DNA of 64,000 bases. Origin: Phyto melanocephala. Lineage: Eukaryota > Arthropoda > Insecta > Diptera > Rhinophoridae. Positions 24,601 through 34,567 of the stretch are shown one piece after another. Both the position numbers and the translations under genes were made by a program. The notes below the pieces were generated by a model. That model saw only the letters and a program-made list of their open reading frames with translations. It did no database searches and was not told the origin of the DNA. Each line of letters starts with the position of its first letter. Within the stretch, counting starts at the first letter, position 1. The stretch spans positions 108,284,515 through 108,348,514 of the forward strand of contig OW799237.1 in the NCBI GenBank assembly GCA_941918925.1, read 5' to 3'.

Positions 24601-27600
24601 AGAATCTTTCTTATAGACAAGGTTTGTAAGGTATTGAAAATGGGCTAAATCGGAATATTTAGAAGAGAGTTATAGCGCGTAATGCAAGAGTAGGTCGAAA
24701 AAAACGTGTCCTTCGAACATCGAATAAAATACAATTGTGTCCAAACGCATTAACGTACAGTCATGAAGCTTCGAATATATATTTCTCGGGTCAAGACAAT
24801 ATTTCTTCCTAAAAATTTTATGTACGATTTTGATATTTTGCACACTTTGCTTTTTAGTGAGAGGCTTTGTTGTAACGGAAAATCAATGTGACACGCCCAC
24901 TTTTACGCCCACCTCCCATATAATGCTTTATCTCAAATTCAAATAATTTCTCAATGAATAAAGATTTTGTAATAATAAAGGACTATATTGAAACATTTAA
25001 GTTGTATTCATTAGCAAAAATAACTTTGACACGCCTACTATAACGCCCACTTTTCACGAAATTTAAAAGTTCATAAAACCGATAATATTAGAGGTATGAT
25101 GATGAAATTTGCTACATATAAACTTCTAATCAATGTAATTGTTATGCCAAACAATTTAGGTGACACGCCTACTTTAACGCCTACCTCCCATATAACGGTT
25201 TATCTTAAATTCATGTAATTTCTCTATTGACAAAGTTTTTGGAAAAATAAAGGACTATATTGAAATATCTAAGTTGTATTTATTAGCAGAAACTTTCTTG
25301 ACATGCCTACTTTAACGCCCACTTTCATTGAAAGACTACACTTACAAAAGCATTTTAGTAGCATATCGAAGTTATAAAGGGTGCTTTAATTTTAAGGGCC
25401 GATGTTGATTTTGAATAAAACACAAATTATTTAGGAAATTATTATCATTTTTTCTTATTACGATAATATTTGTATGGTTCAATTATGTAAGGAACAAAAT
25501 ATCGGCCAAATGGCACAGCCAAATATAGTGCTCTTACTTGTTTATTTATTAATATGTACAATTTAATATTGTATTTAAACTTAACCACCTTAATGCATAA
25601 TCGTCTCTTAATCTCCTTATTTATTTTAAATATTAATAACCATAAAAATATTTTTTGCAGCATGATTAAAATACAGAAAAAAATTGCTACTGGTCTAGAG
25701 GTTTTACAATTTTTTACTTTGCATGCCTGGTATTTTAAATCAGATAATTATGGTAGCCTCTGGGAAAACTTAACACCAAAAGATAAGAAAATGTAAGTCT
25801 GTTTAAAAGCAGTTTTTTATTTAAATAATTAATTGAGGAACTGGTAAATTAATTTTTATGTTTATTTTTAAGATTTAACATGGATATGGATATCAATGTA
25901 ACTGAAGAGGAATATTTAATAATTTGTTCGAAAGGAGCTCGTCTCTATATATTGAAAGAGAAACTGGAAGATTTACCAAAAGCTAGGCTTCATTTCAAAA
26001 TGTAAGTAAATGCAACAAATACAACAATGAAAACAAACTTTTTTTTATCTATTTTTACCCAAGGTAGATTAATAATAAGGTACTCGTATCCAAGTTGTAG
26101 ATAAATTTGTCTTTTTGACGCAATTTCTTCAATGAATTCTCCTTTTATTAGAAAACAATGAAATTCATTTTATTTCGATACATTTTTTTCATAAAAAAAA
26201 AATATAAAAAAGATTTGGGAACCCAATACAAATTGCAGACAATTATTTATAGGTTCAAAAGAAAATAAAATAAGTAGACTCGCGGTAACAAAAACACTGC
26301 CTTACGTGCGCACCGGATAAGATGAACATAACTTTTTTACACTGACGTAAATACAGTGAGAAAGCCTTATAACGTGAACAAATTTGTCGGTTATCCAAAT
26401 CGTTTTCATAAAAAGGGGTATCCCCGTAAATGATTTCATAGGTTTAGTTTAGTGCGCGCTGCTGATTTATATTGATCTAATCTAAAGTTTTTCGTGAAAA
26501 ATGTCACAAAAACTACCGAAATTCTAAAGTTGAACTTCCTGTGATTGGAAAGGTAAAAAATCCTCGTTCTTTTAGAAATTTTGAATCTCATGTCGCCTAC
26601 AATAGCTCCAAATCGTAATGGATGACAGCTGTCACTTTTGAAAATTGGTATAACTATTAATGGACGCTATTGGCTATTGAAATTCAACTTGGCAACGTCT
26701 TGAAAAGAAAATAATAGCAAAATGCTGGCTGAACATTTTTAGCTCTTTAGGAGATGAAGAAGACTGTGAAGAGGATATCCCGTTAGCTTTTTTAGAGAAA
26801 GAATTTGTTCAGCAATTAAAATTTTAAAATTTTAAAGATAATCCAAAAAAAGGTAACAAATTTTTTTCATTTTGTCTTAACGTACTTTTTTTTTATTAAC
26901 ATATGAATTTGAGTTAAATCACATGTCTAATTTATTTGGAAATTATAAAGAGTTACACCTTCGTCAACATGAACAACTTCGCAAACTTGAACAGGCTCGG
27001 TTTTTAATAGTTCACGTTACCGCAAGTCTACTGTAATTTAATAAATTTGAATTTGTTTAATTTAAACAATTTTTATTTTACGTGAAAGTTGTTGAAATCC
27101 TTTAATAAACTCTTATTTTTTTTTAATTTCAACACCCTTTTAATTATAAATATACAAGTAATATTATAAAAATGTTCTTTTTGTTTTTCAGTCAATACGT
27201 GGTGGATAGAGTGTGCAAAACTTTAATTGTTGGCTGTTTCCTTTACTATCTTTCCAAGTGGACAGGCATTTTATCCATGTTTTAAATAACTAAGAAAAAT
27301 ATTATTAAGTATTATTTTATTTGGCTAGATTGTTTACATTGAGCAAGTTTTCTACGTTTATTGGCAGAGAGAGAGAGAGATAGAGAGAGAGAAAGATTAA
27401 GAAAGAGTTTGGAAAAGAGTAAAAAACTGTGTACAAACTAGCGTGTATTCAAAACATTTATACAATTTACAAATATGACAATCAAACCAACATAAATCAA
27501 ACTGATAAAACTTGAATTTTCCGAGTTTACGTAAAAAATAGAATTTTGCTCAATGTAAACTGATAACTTTAGATTATTTTTTATATGTTAACATGAACTT

Positions 27601-30600
27601 TTAAATTTTTGTGCAGGGTCAATGTAATAAATGGTTTTATTTTCAATGTCAATGTCTAAGTGTTTTGATTTTATATTATTCAATTTGGAATTATGAACAT
27701 ATAATTAAAATATTCATAACTTCTAACATCTAGTGACTCCAGCTTATCAAGAACCTTTACCAGGTTGGGTGGATAATTTAAATGGCCCCACCGGAGTTAT
27801 GATAGGAGCTGGCAAAGGCGTTATTCGTTCAATGTTATGCAATGGAGAATTAAAATCCGAAGTCATACCTGTAGATATTGCTATAAATGGTTTAATAGTA
27901 ATTCCATACTATGTTGCGCAATTCAAAGAGAGGTAAGTTTATGTTTGAAATAATTATTTGTATCTGGTAGCATGTAGTTATGCATTGCCTTTAACTGTTT
28001 GTTCAATTCAATTCAAGACCCGCACATTTGCCGGTTTTTAATTTGACTGTGCACGAATCTCAGAAACAAAGCTGGAAATGGATTATGGACAAGGGACGAG
28101 AATATGCTGAGAAATATCCCTTCGAAGTGGGCTTATGGCATCCGGATGGTAATATGACAAGTAATAAATACTATCACTGGCTATGTGTGGTTCTGTTTAT
28201 GTGGCTGCCCGCTCTTTTGGTGGATATTTTATTAACCATATTCCGCCAAAAAAGATTGTAAGTTTAAATGTTTAAACTTATATTCCCAAAATGAAATAAA
28301 AATGTTCTGTTAAATATCTTTCTTAGCATGATACGAGTACAAAAACGCATTGCAATTGGTTTGGAAGTCTTGCAATTTTTCACTACAAGAGCTTGGGATT
28401 TCAAATCGAATAATTTTCGGGAACTCTACAAGTTATTAACGGCTGAAGATAAGAAAATGTAAGAACATGTACATGGTAACAATCGGTATTATTGCAGTAT
28501 TATTGTAGTTAAAGGAAGTTAACAATATAAACACTATTCTAATATTTATTTTATTTGTACAAGTCAAACAATAAAATTAACTAATTTAACATCATAAAAA
28601 CTACTATGAAGTAAGTGAAAAACAAGCAAACAAAAATTTAAAACATTTTTGCAATTTAGTTTTTATTAGGGTAACCTTTGTTTTCTTATGCTTCCTAAAG
28701 TCGTAATTACATCGAATCAACCAAACGTTTTGTCATAGAGCCTTAATGTTGATTTAAAAAGAAGGGCTCTAAAAGCTCAATGGCAGATATACACGTTTGC
28801 CCAATTAGCTTGTTGTGCGCTAAGTTAAAAAAATTTATAATGCCTTCGATTTCATAGGATTTGGGTCAACCCATATTATGTTCGTCACCTTGCCAACACC
28901 AGTAATTAAAATTTTTTTGACGTATTCCTTCATTTCTCAAACTTAAAGTTAATTTTCTAACCTCTGAAATGGTTTACCATTCTCTAAACTGATGGTCTTC
29001 AAAAATTTGTCGGCTTCATCGTAACCGGCCAGGTCCTAAATCTTGGGTTTGAAACCAACTAAAATAATGTAATATATCGTGAGGTTTGATTTAAAATGTA
29101 AAATAAAACACATAAATTTAAAAGTAAACTTTAACTTTTTATTATCCGTTATAAGAACAATTTATGGCATTTACTTTTTGAAAATAAAATTATGTGAATG
29201 TTGGGCACGACTACATCTAAAGCAGTCAATTTAAAAGGTCCAATTTTGAGTGACTCGTTCGAACATAGCGACTGGTATCTTAACGAGTATTGTTGACTTC
29301 CAAAGTGTCAATCGTAGCTGGGTTATACCTGAAGACCTAAGAAAAGAAAATAGTTCAAAGGTGTTATATCGCACAGTCTATGTGGCCAATTTTCCGTAGG
29401 AAAACGTGGATTAAAGTCCTCGCCACAATGATATCTCAACAAGTCCATTGTTTCACATTTTATATGGCTTGAAGAACCGTCTTGTTGAAACCAGAACTCA
29501 CCGAGATAATGCTATTGAATTTCAAGAAGCACAAAGACCGTTAAGATGGTGCGATAATGATAACCATTGACAGTAACACTTTGATTCGGCTCATTATTAA
29601 AAAAAATAGGAGCCAGTGATAAAACCAGCCCGTGGTATTTTTCGACTTGCTCATCAGCCCATATACGGAAATTTTATTTATTTATTAACGTATTCATTGG
29701 AAATATAAGCATCAGTAGGTTGATTATGCGCACCGTAAGTTCCTCAAATCGCACGAAAAACACTTCTCACAGAACGCTAAACAGAACCGCATGAGTAATT
29801 TGAAGACGCTGGTATGGTGTGGGTCTTTCATGATGACATGCCAAACGATGCTGAACAAATATGATAAAGCATTTTAATATGAGCCAAAAAGATCCTTTGA
29901 AAATTCAAACCTCATGTCGAATCACCCGATATAATCACCAAAATAAAATTGTTTTGTTGTTTTTCCTTAAATCTACCGAAAATTAATTTTTTCCGCTTCA
30001 AGACAACTGACGTATTTAACTTTTGTATCAATATAAGTTGTCAAAGATTTTTACGTAAACAATTCTAAATCCAAAAAGGTATATTAAGCAAAATGGCGGA
30101 TTACATATTATTTTTAAGTCCACGATGGCGCCTGAAAAAAATTCAAATTAAGCTTTTTCTTCCAATCCAAGATGTCCAACACAACAGAATTTCAAGTTTT
30201 ATCGATCCCCCAAAATATAGGTATTAAATTGAAGAATACTTAAATAAAAAAACTCTAAATTCAAGATGGCATATGAAACAAAGTGACTTTAGTCTGATCA
30301 ACGCCGTATAGTAAAATTAAAAATACCAACATATTGTGTAAAGGCTATACAAAATTGGGTAAGGGCGTATATAGTACTTTTTCTTCTTGAAATACCATTT
30401 TTCTCCTGCAACTTGCGACCTAAGAACACACTTTATGAGTTGCTCAAAATAATTGCAAAATTTTTTGTTATTTTTTATTTTAATTCTTTTTTTTTCTAAA
30501 ACTTTTTTATCCACATACTTTTTCTAGATTTAAAATAAACACTGAAGATATTGATGAATCAGAATATTTAAAGTTTTGTATTTTGGGTGGGCGACAATAT

Positions 30601-30865
30601 GTTGTTAAGGAACCATTATCCACTTTGCCCAAGGCACGTGTACAACACAAATGGTAAGACTATAAAAAAATTAAATGTTTCCTGAATTTTTTAAAATTTA
30701 ATTAACAACTCAAACCCTATTTATTATCGAAATATCTTCTCTTTACATTGCAGTATGTTCGTCTTGGATCGTGTTTGTAAAACTATAATCTGTTTTAGTT
30801 TTCTCTATTGGCTGATCTCAAAACTTGGAGTTGTAGGCTTTATTAAAGACATAATGGCTGATTAA
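8914..30865 (+). CDS. Fatty acyl-CoA reductase locus: one shared 5' half, three alternative 3' modules
   Basis: This is the whole-locus view. Fatty acyl-CoA reductases convert fatty acyl-CoA to fatty alcohol with NADPH, usually at the ER or peroxisome membrane, for waxes, cuticular lipids, tracheal waterproofing or pheromones. Exons 1-2 (8914-9692) are present once. Three tandem five-exon blocks (A 16339-20138, B 21833-27285, C 27734-30865) each encode the remaining C-terminal half with its own stop. Exon 2 ends in phase 1 (ATT G|) and every block opens with the two bases needed to complete a Val codon, so each can be joined directly to exon 2. Predicted products are 497 aa (A), 497 aa (B) and, if its frameshift were absent, 503 aa (C), matching the usual insect FAR length of about 500 aa. 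From memory and unverified, Drosophila CG30427 is the closest relative I can think of and may have a similar arrangement. The join of exon 2 to B or C is inferred; no transcript was seen. Confidence 0.8.
10517..10602. mobile_element. Small palindromic MITE (GGCCGTATTCATAAAAAATA family)
   Basis: The ends GTCCGTATTCATAAAAAATA and TTATGAATACGGCCCTAA are inverted. A longer copy of the same family lies at 52274-52396. Confidence 0.6.
10944..11357. mobile_element. Putative inverted-repeat element in FAR intron 2
   Basis: The left end GGTCAAGTCTGATAAAACTT and the reverse-complemented right end GGCCATGTCAGATAAAACTT are similar over about 30 bases. The interior is non-coding. Confidence 0.5.
13872..14141. 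mobile_element. 270-bp MITE with near-perfect 39-bp terminal inverted repeats
   Basis: It starts TTATATCGACCCCTGTGCGC and the reverse complement of its right end starts identically; the arms differ at one base in about 39. The high arm identity suggests a recent insertion or a maintained hairpin. Confidence 0.75.
14277..14938. mobile_element. Larger relative of the preceding MITE, dispersed family
   Basis: The left end TATCGAGCCCTTACAGCG and the reverse-complemented right end GTCGACCCTTAACCGCTA pair with an internal AACGTAACT. An internal block, reverse-complemented, containing AGTAGAAAGGCCATAACTC recurs at 50955-51010 and 56852-56910, so this is a dispersed family with at least three copies in the window. 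Confidence 0.55.
15000..16330. other. AT-rich intronic sequence, nothing recognised
   Basis: Last part of FAR intron 2 before module A. There are no open frames of coding character, no inverted repeats seen and no match to the repeat families elsewhere in the window. Confidence 0.5.
16339..20138 (+). CDS. FAR 3' module A (five exons, intact)
   Basis: Exons are 16339-16534, 16633-16872, 19624-19755, 19836-19964 and 20045-20138, all with GT-AG borders, read codon by codon with no internal stop. The first exon completes the Rossmann half (VSPSAYEPVPGWVDNLNGPT, then GKGVIRSM and EVIPVDYAINGL). Exon 2 carries ETGLWYPDG and the hydrophobic start of the FAR_C domain (HQINVILFHWLPAYFIDF, about residues 352-369). 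Exons 3 and 4 continue FAR_C (IGLNVLQFFTMRAW; CIQGGRQYLMKE; LPKARRQ). Exon 5 is a short hydrophobic tail ending in a TAA stop. Joined to exons 1-2 it gives 497 aa. Intron 2 of the block (16873-19623) has been enlarged by a DINE-1-like repeat that itself holds another repeat. A poly(A) signal follows at 20253. Confidence 0.9.
17690..19027 (+). mobile_element. DINE-1/Helentron-like repeat, interrupted by another repeat
   Basis: It starts TATACCCTTCACAC, carries CCGACCCCACAAAGTATATA and a GTCT/GTCC-rich run (TCTTTCTGTCTGTCGG), and ends GAAGGGTATATAAAATTCGG, then CTCTTACTTGTTT. A GTCY-type microsatellite, subterminal inverted TATACCC/GGGTATA and a 3' hairpin are features I associate with DINE-1/Helentron non-autonomous elements. 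A foreign repeat (18158-18902) splits it. Confidence 0.7.
18158..18902. repeat. Nested repeat with five ~120-bp tandem modules
   Basis: It begins at GAAAAGCCCGGCGCGCG and ends TTTTATATATATAGAT. Inside, units starting GGGCGTGG (or GGGCATGG) lie at 18266, 18386, 18508, 18628 and 18751, each with CCCACTTTT, CATGACAGCTC, TATGTGTGCAA and AAATCGGTCCAGTGCAAG. Because the period is close to a multiple of three, a 175-aa open frame with a repeating 40-residue pattern appears at 18198-18725; I regard it as non-coding. Confidence 0.75.
20253..20258 (+). terminator. Candidate poly(A) signal for module A
   Basis: AATAAA 115 bases after the module A stop codon, with a second at 20272-20277. Its presence before module B suggests that isoform A ends here, which would couple 3' end choice to splicing. 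The assignment rests on position and hexamer only. Confidence 0.5.
21185..21650. repeat. ACAT-type microsatellite tracts between FAR modules A and B
   Basis: Two stretches (about 21215-21330 and 21520-21645) rich in ACATAC, ACACAT and GCATAC repeats. Open frames through them are composition artefacts. Confidence 0.8.
21833..27285 (+). CDS. FAR 3' module B (five exons, intact)
   Basis: Exons are 21833-22028, 22103-22342, 25661-25792, 25873-26001 and 27192-27285. Sizes and phases match module A exactly, and no stop interrupts the frame. Key segments are VSPAAFEPLPGWVDNLNGPT, GCGKGVIRSVLVD, FNAGLWYPDP, FNVIMFHWLPAYLLDFL, IATGLEVLQFFTLHAWYF, LPKARLHFK and a C-terminal hydrophobic stretch ending ILSMF. 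The first exon is about three-quarters identical to module A by eye. The acceptor (CCACCAG, 21832) is preceded by A/C-rich rather than pyrimidine-rich sequence, so it looks weak and may be regulated; the open frame continues upstream to 21793. No Rossmann half lies in the 1.7 kb after module A. Introns carry a DINE-1-like copy (22589-23372), a second larger type (24391-25543) and a pogo-like element (26271-27033). Confidence 0.88.
22589..23372 (+). mobile_element. DINE-1/Helentron-like repeat (full length)
   Basis: This is the cleanest full copy: TATACCCTTCACACAGTG at the start, CCGACCCCATAAAGTATATA, a GTCTGTCCGTCTGACCGTCT run, a T-rich middle (22999-23210), and an end with GATTCGGCATGGCCGAATAT and CTTACTTGTTT. 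It sits inside the second intron of FAR module B. Confidence 0.75.
24391..25543 (+). mobile_element. Second, larger DINE-1-like type with internal duplication
   Basis: It starts TATACTCGCCACC, has TAGACCCCATAAAATATATA and GTCCGTCCATCTGTCCGTCT, and ends TATAGTGCTCTTACTTGTTT. An internal segment starting GACACGCC is repeated after about 272 bases (24890 and 25162). It differs from the other family by sequence but has the same layout. Confidence 0.65.
26271..27033 (+). mobile_element. Decayed pogo/Tigger-like element
   Basis: The left AGTAGACTCGCGGTAAC pairs with the reverse complement of the right end, CAGTAGACTTGCGGTAAC, and TA follows the right end. A short frame near 26755-26825 reads DEEDCEEDIPLAFLEKEF, like the acidic C-terminus of this transposase class. 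It lies in the last intron of FAR module B. Confidence 0.65.
27366..27393. repeat. (GA)n microsatellite in the 3' UTR of FAR module B
   Basis: GAGAGAGA run with one TA interruption, about 80 bases after the module B stop codon. Confidence 0.8.
27626..27631 (+). terminator. Candidate poly(A) signal for module B
   Basis: AATAAA in the only 448-base gap between the module B stop (27285) and module C (27734). It is followed by T/G-rich sequence. It would allow isoform B to end before module C. Confidence 0.55.
27734..30865 (+). CDS. FAR 3' module C (five exons, frameshift in exon 4)
   Basis: Exons are 27734-27932, 28018-28257, 28327-28458, 30528-30654 and 30754-30865. The first three are open and typical: EPLPGWVDNLNGPTGVMIGA, VIPVDIAINGLIVIPY, FEVGLWHPDG, LCVVLFMWLPALLVDILL, IAIGLEVLQFFTTRAWDF. 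Exon 4 starts in the expected frame (YLKFCILGGRQY) but has one extra base at about 30598-30601, so the conserved continuation (VVKEP, then TLPKAR) lies one base out of frame. As written, translation stops at TAA 30607-30609, giving about 451 aa instead of 503 and losing the last 50 or so residues. Exon 5 is open in the pre-shift frame and ends DIMAD. All splice sites are intact, so this is either a young disabling mutation, an allele, or a sequence error. Module C is the most diverged of the three. Confidence 0.82.
28700..29045 (-). pseudogene. Unidentified decayed coding-like segment
   Basis: The reverse strand reads DLAGYDEADKFLKTISLENG in one frame and EGIINFFNLAHNKLIGQTCI in another, with stops and frameshifts between. 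The residue pattern looks like once-coding protein rather than noise, but I do not recognise the family. It lies in intron 3 of FAR module C, next to a mariner-like remnant, and may belong to a transposon or an inserted foreign sequence. Confidence 0.4.
29240..29900 (-). mobile_element. Mariner-like transposase remnant
   Basis: The reverse strand gives GEFWFQQDGSSSHIKCETMD and then FPTENWPHRLCDITPL, which correspond to the WFQQDGAT...RSCDLTPLDYFLW part of mariner-like transposases. Frames are broken. It is in intron 3 of FAR module C. Confidence 0.65.
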
Positions 30866-31130
30866 TTTGCTAAAATTTTCTTATTATATTTCTTTTTTAA
30901 AATACTTTTTATAATACTCTTGTTATTTGTAAAAGATTTGGTTTGCATTTTTTTATTTACACAAATGTAGTTAACAAATTGGAAAATTGACTTTGGCACA
31001 AGTTAAGATTAGATCAGATCCTTATGATCTCTTGTTTTAAATATAATTTTATCCTAGTATATACATAAATATATTTTTGTTATTTGTTTTGTAATACTAC
31101 ATACATATTTGAATATATTGTAATATTGTT

Positions 31131-31136
31131 AATAAA
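31131..31136 (+). terminator. Poly(A) signal at the end of the FAR locus
   Basis: AATAAA 266 bases after the module C stop, followed directly by a GT-rich stretch (GGTGGTGTTG), the usual downstream element. It is the best-looking cleavage signal of the three modules. Confidence 0.6.
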
Positions 31137-31917
31137 ATAAGGTGGTGTTGTAACATTGAGACACAAAAATTATAAAAATATAAGTGTTCAGGAAAAAGTT
31201 TTTATTAATTTTTATTTTAAAGTCCACAGCGATTTGTATTTATAACAAACATCTATATAATTAGCAAAATATTAGGCAAAATATACTTGCCAGGTCTTAG
31301 CAGCTGCCAATTACTTGTTAGTTTGTAAACATAAGCTGTTTATGCATTTTTTTTTGTTTATATAACTACATATGTTTTCCTAAGTAGTTTTATTACATAA
31401 TTAATTTAAACCGTAATACACATGCTTTTAATTCGACATGTCGTATTACTTCATTGGCGTAGCTACAAATTTATTCTGGGAGTGGCAAAAGTTTAAAAAT
31501 ATTTTTCTGTTGGTGAGGGAAAAATCTTTAACTGAGTTAATGTTCTATGTATGTGTATTCAATTTAAAATGTAAATTTTTTTTTAAATTCTTGCAAAAAC
31601 AATTCTCCTACCAGAATGGTCTAGTTACGTCAATGTATTACTTTTAGATAATATAAACCAACCTTAAACATCATTCCAGTTAGTAGCGGTGATTAACTTT
31701 TTGTTATAATTGGCAGTAATTTTTGACAATATCATTGATTATAAATTTGATAGAAAAAAAAAATGGTGATAAATAAGAGCTTTAAGTATTTTTTATCCAA
31801 ACACCTCAAAGCAGGCAATACATTTTTTCCATTTGTACTCGATAAATAATGTTGTTGTCATTTAATATCTTAAGGTATGATCACACGATTTGCCGCAATG
31901 TACCAATTATTGATTTA
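31137..31917. other. Intergenic sequence after the FAR locus, nothing recognised
   Basis: AT-rich, no coding-like frame and no repeat family seen elsewhere in the window. Confidence 0.5.
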
Positions 31918-32858
31918 TATAAGGGTATATATTGGTTTGTCATTCCGTACGAAATTTCTACAATTTTCATTTTTGACCTTATAAAGTATATATTTTATTA
32001 AAGCCTATGAATAGAGGAGTAGATTAAACTCTGTCAACTTTTTGAAGCCCCCCAACATTGCCTGGACCCGAGTGAAGTATAAGGCAACTGCACATAACGC
32101 AACTGCAAAACCCGCTTTACCGACATATTTAGCTAAAGGCAAACATTGAAAAAAACTTGTGGTAATACGTGCAAAAAATACAGGAAAAACAGATATTTGT
32201 AAATTTCGTACTAACTCAATGATATATATATGAAATAATAACATTAAAATTCATGTTGGCCGCCACTACAAAATGGCGGACAATAAATTTATATATGGGT
32301 CAAATCTGGTATTTTAATATGTAACTTCTTTAACACCCTCAATATTGGTATCAAATGAAAGGACTTGACCAGTAGAATACAGTAAAATATTAAAAGCTGT
32401 AAAATCCTAGATGGCGTCTAAAACAAAATGGAGGATAAAATTTTTTTAATCCCATCAATATGGGTATCAAATTAAAGTGCTTGACTAGTAGAATACAGTT
32501 AGCTACGTAATAATTCAAAATCAAGAATGGCGTCGGAAATAATAATTAAAAATGTCGTATAACATGACGTATAGGTTAAGCTACGATGTGGGATTATACT
32601 TATGTACATGATGGTGAAGGGTATTATCAGATTCAACACGACCGAATATAGCACTTTTACTTGTTTTAATTTTTTTTTATATTTTTTATTTTTTTGAAAA
32701 ATATGTACATACGTAAACTCAATTTATATTTTACAATGGGATGTTTTTATATACGTATTTCATATGAGATGAATGGTGATACAAACAATTGTTATTGCAT
32801 GACTACACGTTGTGAAGGGTATATAAGATTCGGCACGGCCGAATATAGCACTCTTGTT
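31918..32858 (+). mobile_element. Composite: one DINE-1-like repeat split by another
   Basis: The 5' part of the common type (GGTTTGTCATTCCGTACG, then GAAGCCCCCCAACATTGCC) stops at about 32080. A different segment with GGCCGCCACTACAAAATGGC ends at 32665 with its own CTTTTACTTGTTT. The 3' part of the common type then resumes and ends at a hairpin (ATTCGGCACGGCCGAAT) near 32833. Confidence 0.6.
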
Positions 32859-33588
32859 TTTTTATGTGAGAGATTTTTACAGCTGATTCGTAGTATCACG
32901 ATATACATACATAGATCTACTAACTAAACCATAGCCCTTTGTAGTTAGGTATCCTTGAAAACCGTATGTATGCAGGTAAATTACTGAGAATAACAATATC
33001 GCAACAAAAAAATATTTTGAAACCTAATTTTCTAGACTATGAGGTGAGGTTGTAAACGCATGTATTAAGTTTAAAAGAGTAATAACCAGAAGTCGGATTT
33101 TAATGAACTTAATAATATGAAGTTATTTGATAAATAATAACAATAAGGATTTACTTGCACGTTTTAATGTAATTTTTTCTAGAATTTAAAGTAATTAGTT
33201 AAATATTCTATTCTACATTATTAGCTAAAGAAGCTACCCAATGTGGTAGTCATATATTGACTCAATATAAGATTATTTTTTATGTAAAAAACTGATCTAT
33301 TAATATAAATAAAAAAGGTTGAACATCCTATTCTACATTTTAAAACTACAAATTTTTACCTTAGCTTACAAAAATTAGTCATACAGTTGAAAAAACGTGC
33401 AGGAAGTGATACAAAAAATTTATAACAGACCTATAAAAAGTTTTGTTCGTAGTTAAAAAACTATAAAAAAACTTTAGCCTTCATTTTTGATACGGACATA
33501 ATTTTTGTAAAATTTTTTTTACTTAGATTTTTCCTAAAGAGTTTCTAAAATGTTAGATACGCCTTTTTATTTCCTTAACCTCTGTTGC

Positions 33589-34567
33589 CAAGGGTATATA
33601 TATACATATATAGCTTCATTATTCCATTTGTAATTTTTTGCAATATTAATTTTTGATTCCACAAGGTATTTGTTTACTGAAAGCTTCTGAGTAGGGGAGT
33701 CGATTGAGCAATGTCCATCTGTCCGTGTGCTGGTTGAAAACCCCCCTCATGTAGTACAGATCTGTATGTAGTGTCAATCTTTTGCGAAAATCCGGTAATA
33801 AATCGCTATTAAGATACAGTACAATCACTTTAAAACTTTCTGAATTATGAGCAAGTAAACACGACTGCCTCTGTTTTTTTAAATTTTTTTATTATAAACA
33901 GGAAATTTTCGACCGTTTGCTAGTATTCGTAGATATGATATGCCTCTAGAGCTATTGGTGGAAAAATCGACACTTTTGAGCGAAGTTATAGGCAAAACTA
34001 AATTGCAAAAATATATACTTTTTTAAGTATATCAAAATACTAAAGCTTTTAAATAACCTTTGGACTCACTAAAGTCACTAAAATATAGGCCAAAATCTTG
34101 AAAATTACTGCTGAGAAAATCTGACAAATCATTTAGAAACTAACTGAGATATAAGCACTAAAATAAATACAAATGCTTCGGTGTTGTTACTCAAATCTAC
34201 AAACGAAGATTGAATTTTTCAGCTTTTAGACAGAGAGGAGCGATGTGGGTATCAAAAGAAAGGTTTCGACTAGCAGAATATAAAAAAATTTAAGTCCATG
34301 AGGGCCGCTACTGTGAGAAAACGAACACCCTTCATCTCTCACAAAATTTTTAACCCATCAACATGGGTATCAAATTAAAGGTCAAAGTACCCTTAGCTAT
34401 GTAAAAATAAAAAATTTTAGATGTTGTCGAAAATAGTAATGTAAAATGGCGAACAACATTAAATCTAAAATGTGTGCTACGATACGACATAGTTGTTGAA
34501 CTAATGTACATGATAATGAAGGATACTAACAGATTCGGCACCGCCGTATATAACATTTTTATTTGTT
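33589..34567 (+). mobile_element. Diverged DINE-1-like repeat
   Basis: It contains AGGGGAGTCGATTGAGCAAT and CTGTCCGTGTGC near the 5' end and ends with AGATTCGGCACCGCCGTATA and TTTGTTT. The internal sequence matches the second segment of the composite upstream (for example CAACATGGGTATCAAATTAA). Confidence 0.55.

Noticed and set aside
21833..30865. Modules B and C as independent, 5'-truncated FAR pseudogenes
   Set aside because: Module B is fully open with intact splice sites and phases across five exons, and both keep the exact phase-1 entry needed to join exon 2. I keep the pseudogene reading only as a possibility for C because of its frameshift.
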